A stretch of DNA of 8,306 nt. Origin: Methanosphaera sp. GTDB lineage: Archaea > Methanobacteriota > Methanobacteria > Methanobacteriales > Methanobacteriaceae. Both the position numbers and the translations under genes were made by a program. Within the stretch, counting starts at the first letter, position 1, and every line of letters begins with the position of its first letter. Below, piece by piece: positions 6,362 to 8,306 of this stretch. The notes beneath the pieces are model-generated. The model saw nothing but the letters and a program-made list of their open reading frames with translations, ran no database searches and was not told the origin of the DNA. The DNA lies in contig DUHK01000039.1 of the NCBI GenBank assembly GCA_013330915.1, positions 1 to 8,306 on the forward strand, in the 5' to 3' direction.

Positions 6362-7156
6362 TTATTTAAGAAATATTGGTGGAGTATCCCTTTTATGTTG
6401 AGAATTCTTGTTTAGATTGATTATTCGCTCCACTTCAGTAATATCTAACCCTAACTTTTTGGAAATTTCCTCTTCATCATTATTCTCATCAAGATAGAGG
6501 TACAATAATCTGTCAAGTACGTGATATGTCATACCCAATTCCTTTTCATCCGTTTGATTAGGCAAAAGACCTGCCGTTGGTGGTTTTTCTATTATTTGTT
6601 CGGGAACACCTAATTCCTTTGCAACTGCCATCACTTCTTCCTTGTACAAATCACCTATTGGAAGCATGTCCACTCCACCATCACCGTGTTTTGTAAAGTA
6701 TCCTACATTTAGCTCTGTTTTATTTCCTGTTCCTATTACAAGTGATTTGTAAATTGTTGCATAATAATATAATATGGTCATTCTTAATCTTGGCTTTACA
6801 TTTGAAGTTGCCAATGCAAGGTTGTTGTCTGGCTGTCCTTCATTAGAGAGTTCTTTCATGATGTTTTCATGAATTTCATCTATGCATATGCTTTCCCCTT
6901 CAATTTTAAGTTTTTCTTGAACTAGCTTTGCATCGTCTAAATCCTGTTGTGATGTTGTTTTTGTTGGAAGTATGTATCCTCTGACATTTGAGGAACCCAA
7001 AGCCTTAACTGCCAGGTATGCTACTACTGCAGAATCTATTCCACCACTTAATCCCAGAACCACCCCGGTACAATGTGCATTTTTAACTTTTTCTTTTATA
7101 AAATCACATACGTTTTCAATGAAAATCTTAGCATCAAAATCAGGTAAATCTATCAT
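6362..7156 (-). CDS. nadE: NH3-dependent NAD+ synthetase
   Basis: NadE makes NAD+ from nicotinic acid adenine dinucleotide, ATP and ammonia. The 264-residue protein is the short form without a glutaminase domain, so it should use free ammonia or ammonia from a partner. The N-type ATP pyrophosphatase loop is SGGIDS (37-42). Further family motifs are PTKTTSQQD (64-72), KPRLRM (121-126), GTGNKTE (142-148), FTKHGDGG (154-161), PIGDLYK (166-172), PTAGL (193-197) and the terminal HKR (254-256). Everything expected for catalysis is present. The start is forced: a TGA lies in frame a few codons upstream of the ATG at 7156 and no other ATG is near. The apparent Shine-Dalgarno AAAGGA is separated from that ATG by only one base, unusually close, so initiation may be atypical. 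It is divergent from get3 and upstream of leuS, probably transcribed alone. Confidence 0.96.
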   Translation of the reverse strand: MIDLPDFDAKIFIENVCDFIKEKVKNAHCTGVVLGLSGGIDSAVVAYLAVKALGSSNVRGYILPTKTTSQQDLDDAKLVQEKLKIEGESICIDEIHENIMKELSNEGQPDNNLALATSNVKPRLRMTILYYYATIYKSLVIGTGNKTELNVGYFTKHGDGGVDMLPIGDLYKEEVMAVAKELGVPEQIIEKPPTAGLLPNQTDEKELGMTYHVLDRLLYLYLDENNDEEEISKKLGLDITEVERIINLNKNSQHKRDTPPIFLK

Positions 7157-7338
7157 ATCCTTTCATTCCAAATAGTTAATTAATGATAAATTTCTTTTTT
7201 ATCAATAATATAATTAATGAAAATATTAAAATAACAAAAGTTTATTAAATTAGAATGATAAAATATTATTAATAAATATATGAAAAAACATGAAAAAAAT
7301 ATAAAAAAATACATTTTAATTAAACTAGGAGGTAAATC
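7157..7338. promoter_or_regulatory. Divergent nadE/get3 promoter spacer
   Basis: This 182-base A/T-rich stretch holds both promoters and no gene I can support. On the plus strand AATAAATATA (7271-7280) and AATATAAAAA (7298-7307) are TATA-like; the former leaves a leader of about 35 bases for get3. AGGAGGT (7327-7333) is a near-perfect Shine-Dalgarno for get3, 5 bases before its ATG. On the minus strand AATTATATTATTG (near 7203-7215) could be the nadE TATA box. Confidence 0.4.
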
Positions 7339-8306
7339 ATGGCATTTACAGATTTAGTGAAATTTAACAAAAAAAGCACAACATTCATATTTATCGGAGG
7401 AAAAGGAGGAGTAGGAAAAACTACAGTATCTGCTGCAACCGCACTTTGGTGTGCTAGGATGAACAAGAAAACATTAATCATATCAACAGATCCGGCACAC
7501 TCCCTTGGAGATTCATTTGACAGAATCATAAAACACGTGCCTACACCAATTACCCAAAACCTGGAAGCTATAGAAATTGATCCTGACAAGGCAATGGAAG
7601 AATATAAAGAAAAAATGAATCAACAACAAAAATATAACGATGCATTAAGCATGTTTTCTGATCAATTGGATGTAATGAGTTCTTCACCAGGAATAGATGA
7701 AGTTGCTTCATTTGAAAAATTCATGGAATATATGAACAGTGACGAATACGATGTCGTGATTTTTGATACCGCACCAACAGGACATACATTAAGACTACTT
7801 TCTTTCCCTGAAATGATGGACTCCTGGATGGGAAAATTAATTAAAACGAGAACACAACTGGGTCAAATGGCAAGTAAACTTAAAAACATCATCCCATTCA
7901 TGGGTTCAGATGAAGAAAATGAACAGGAAATGGAAGAATTAAACAGAATGAAAGAACAAATACTAAGTGCCAGAGAAGTTCTTACAGACCCTAAAAGAAC
8001 AACATTTAAAACTGTACTCATCCCTGAGGAAATGTCAATCTACGAATCAAGCCGTGCAATGGAAGCATTACATAAATGCAATATGAGTACTGATGGAATA
8101 ATAGTAAATAAAATTCAGCCTGACAACAACCACTGTGAATTCTGCAGAGCAAGAAGAGAAATACAGGAAAAACGTTTAGAAACAATTGAAGAGTTATTTG
8201 GTGATCAGATTATAGCACAAATTCCTCTACAGGCACATGAAGTAAGGGGTATTGATCAACTTTATGAAATATGTGATCTTTTATACGGCTCAGATCCGGG
8301 AAACGG
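7339..8306 (+). CDS. Get3/ArsA-family ATPase (cut by right window edge)
   Basis: This is a homodimer-type P-loop ATPase of the ArsA/GET3/TRC40 family, which in eukaryotes inserts tail-anchored membrane proteins and is proposed to do so in archaea. The 322 visible residues are close to the usual full length, so only the C-terminal end is missing. Seen in order: the deviant Walker A GGKGGVGKTT (20-29) with its signature lysine K22; switch I DPAHSLGDSF (51-60); switch II DTAPTGHT (143-150); and an amphipathic methionine-rich stretch (about 155-210) where Get3 proteins carry the client-binding helices. The adenine-side IIVNKIQPDN (254-263) and the CxxC pair C266/C269, which binds zinc between subunits in Get3, follow. 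A single ATPase domain with CxxC argues for Get3 over the two-domain, arsenite-pumping ArsA; no ars genes are nearby. The start is supported by AGGAGGT at 7327-7333. It is divergent from nadE. Confidence 0.93.
   Translation, partial: MAFTDLVKFNKKSTTFIFIGGKGGVGKTTVSAATALWCARMNKKTLIISTDPAHSLGDSFDRIIKHVPTPITQNLEAIEIDPDKAMEEYKEKMNQQQKYNDALSMFSDQLDVMSSSPGIDEVASFEKFMEYMNSDEYDVVIFDTAPTGHTLRLLSFPEMMDSWMGKLIKTRTQLGQMASKLKNIIPFMGSDEENEQEMEELNRMKEQILSAREVLTDPKRTTFKTVLIPEEMSIYESSRAMEALHKCNMSTDGIIVNKIQPDNNHCEFCRARREIQEKRLETIEELFGDQIIAQIPLQAHEVRGIDQLYEICDLLYGSDPGN

Noticed and set aside
7280..7357. A 25-codon plus-strand reading frame overlapping the get3 start
   Set aside because: It has no ribosome binding site, consists mainly of lysine codons from A-runs, and overlaps get3 out of frame; it looks like chance.

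Overview
The window is an AT-rich archaeal chromosome segment, most likely from a methanogen of the order Methanobacteriales. A low-GC gut genus such as Methanosphaera or Methanobrevibacter fits best, but the genus is inferred from composition and protein style only. The archaeal signs are a CTP-type riboflavin kinase (DUF120/RibK), an archaeal-style leucyl-tRNA synthetase ending in KPAIYLE, a Get3/ArsA ATPase with a CxxC motif, a CobQ-like ATPase/amidotransferase, a tRNA gene without encoded CCA, and A/T-rich spacers with TATA-like boxes and T-run terminators.

Layout, left to right: the 5' part of hisG (minus, cut by the left edge); a divergent promoter spacer; ribK (plus); an unrecognised 141-residue ORF (plus); two tandem hairpins, each followed by CTACTTTTT, between convergent genes; a 503-residue protein with a glutamine amidotransferase domain in front of a CobQ/CbiP-like ATPase domain (minus); a tRNA-Arg(GCG) gene (minus); leuS (minus, 953 aa); nadE (minus, 264 aa); and a divergent get3/arsA-type ATPase (plus, nearly complete but cut by the right edge). 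No spacer exceeds about 185 bases.

The genes are mostly unrelated housekeeping functions: histidine biosynthesis, FMN synthesis, leucine tRNA charging, arginine decoding, NAD synthesis and probable tail-anchored protein targeting. Nearly every gene has its own A/T-rich upstream spacer, so this looks like single-gene transcription units. The exception is ribK and the 141-aa ORF, which may share a transcript because no T-run lies between them. I see no CRISPR array, insertion sequence, integrase or defence cassette. The observations most worth a second look are the reversed domain order of the CobQ-like protein, the altered glycine loop of RibK, the orphan 141-aa ORF, and the symmetrical structures in the non-coding spacers.
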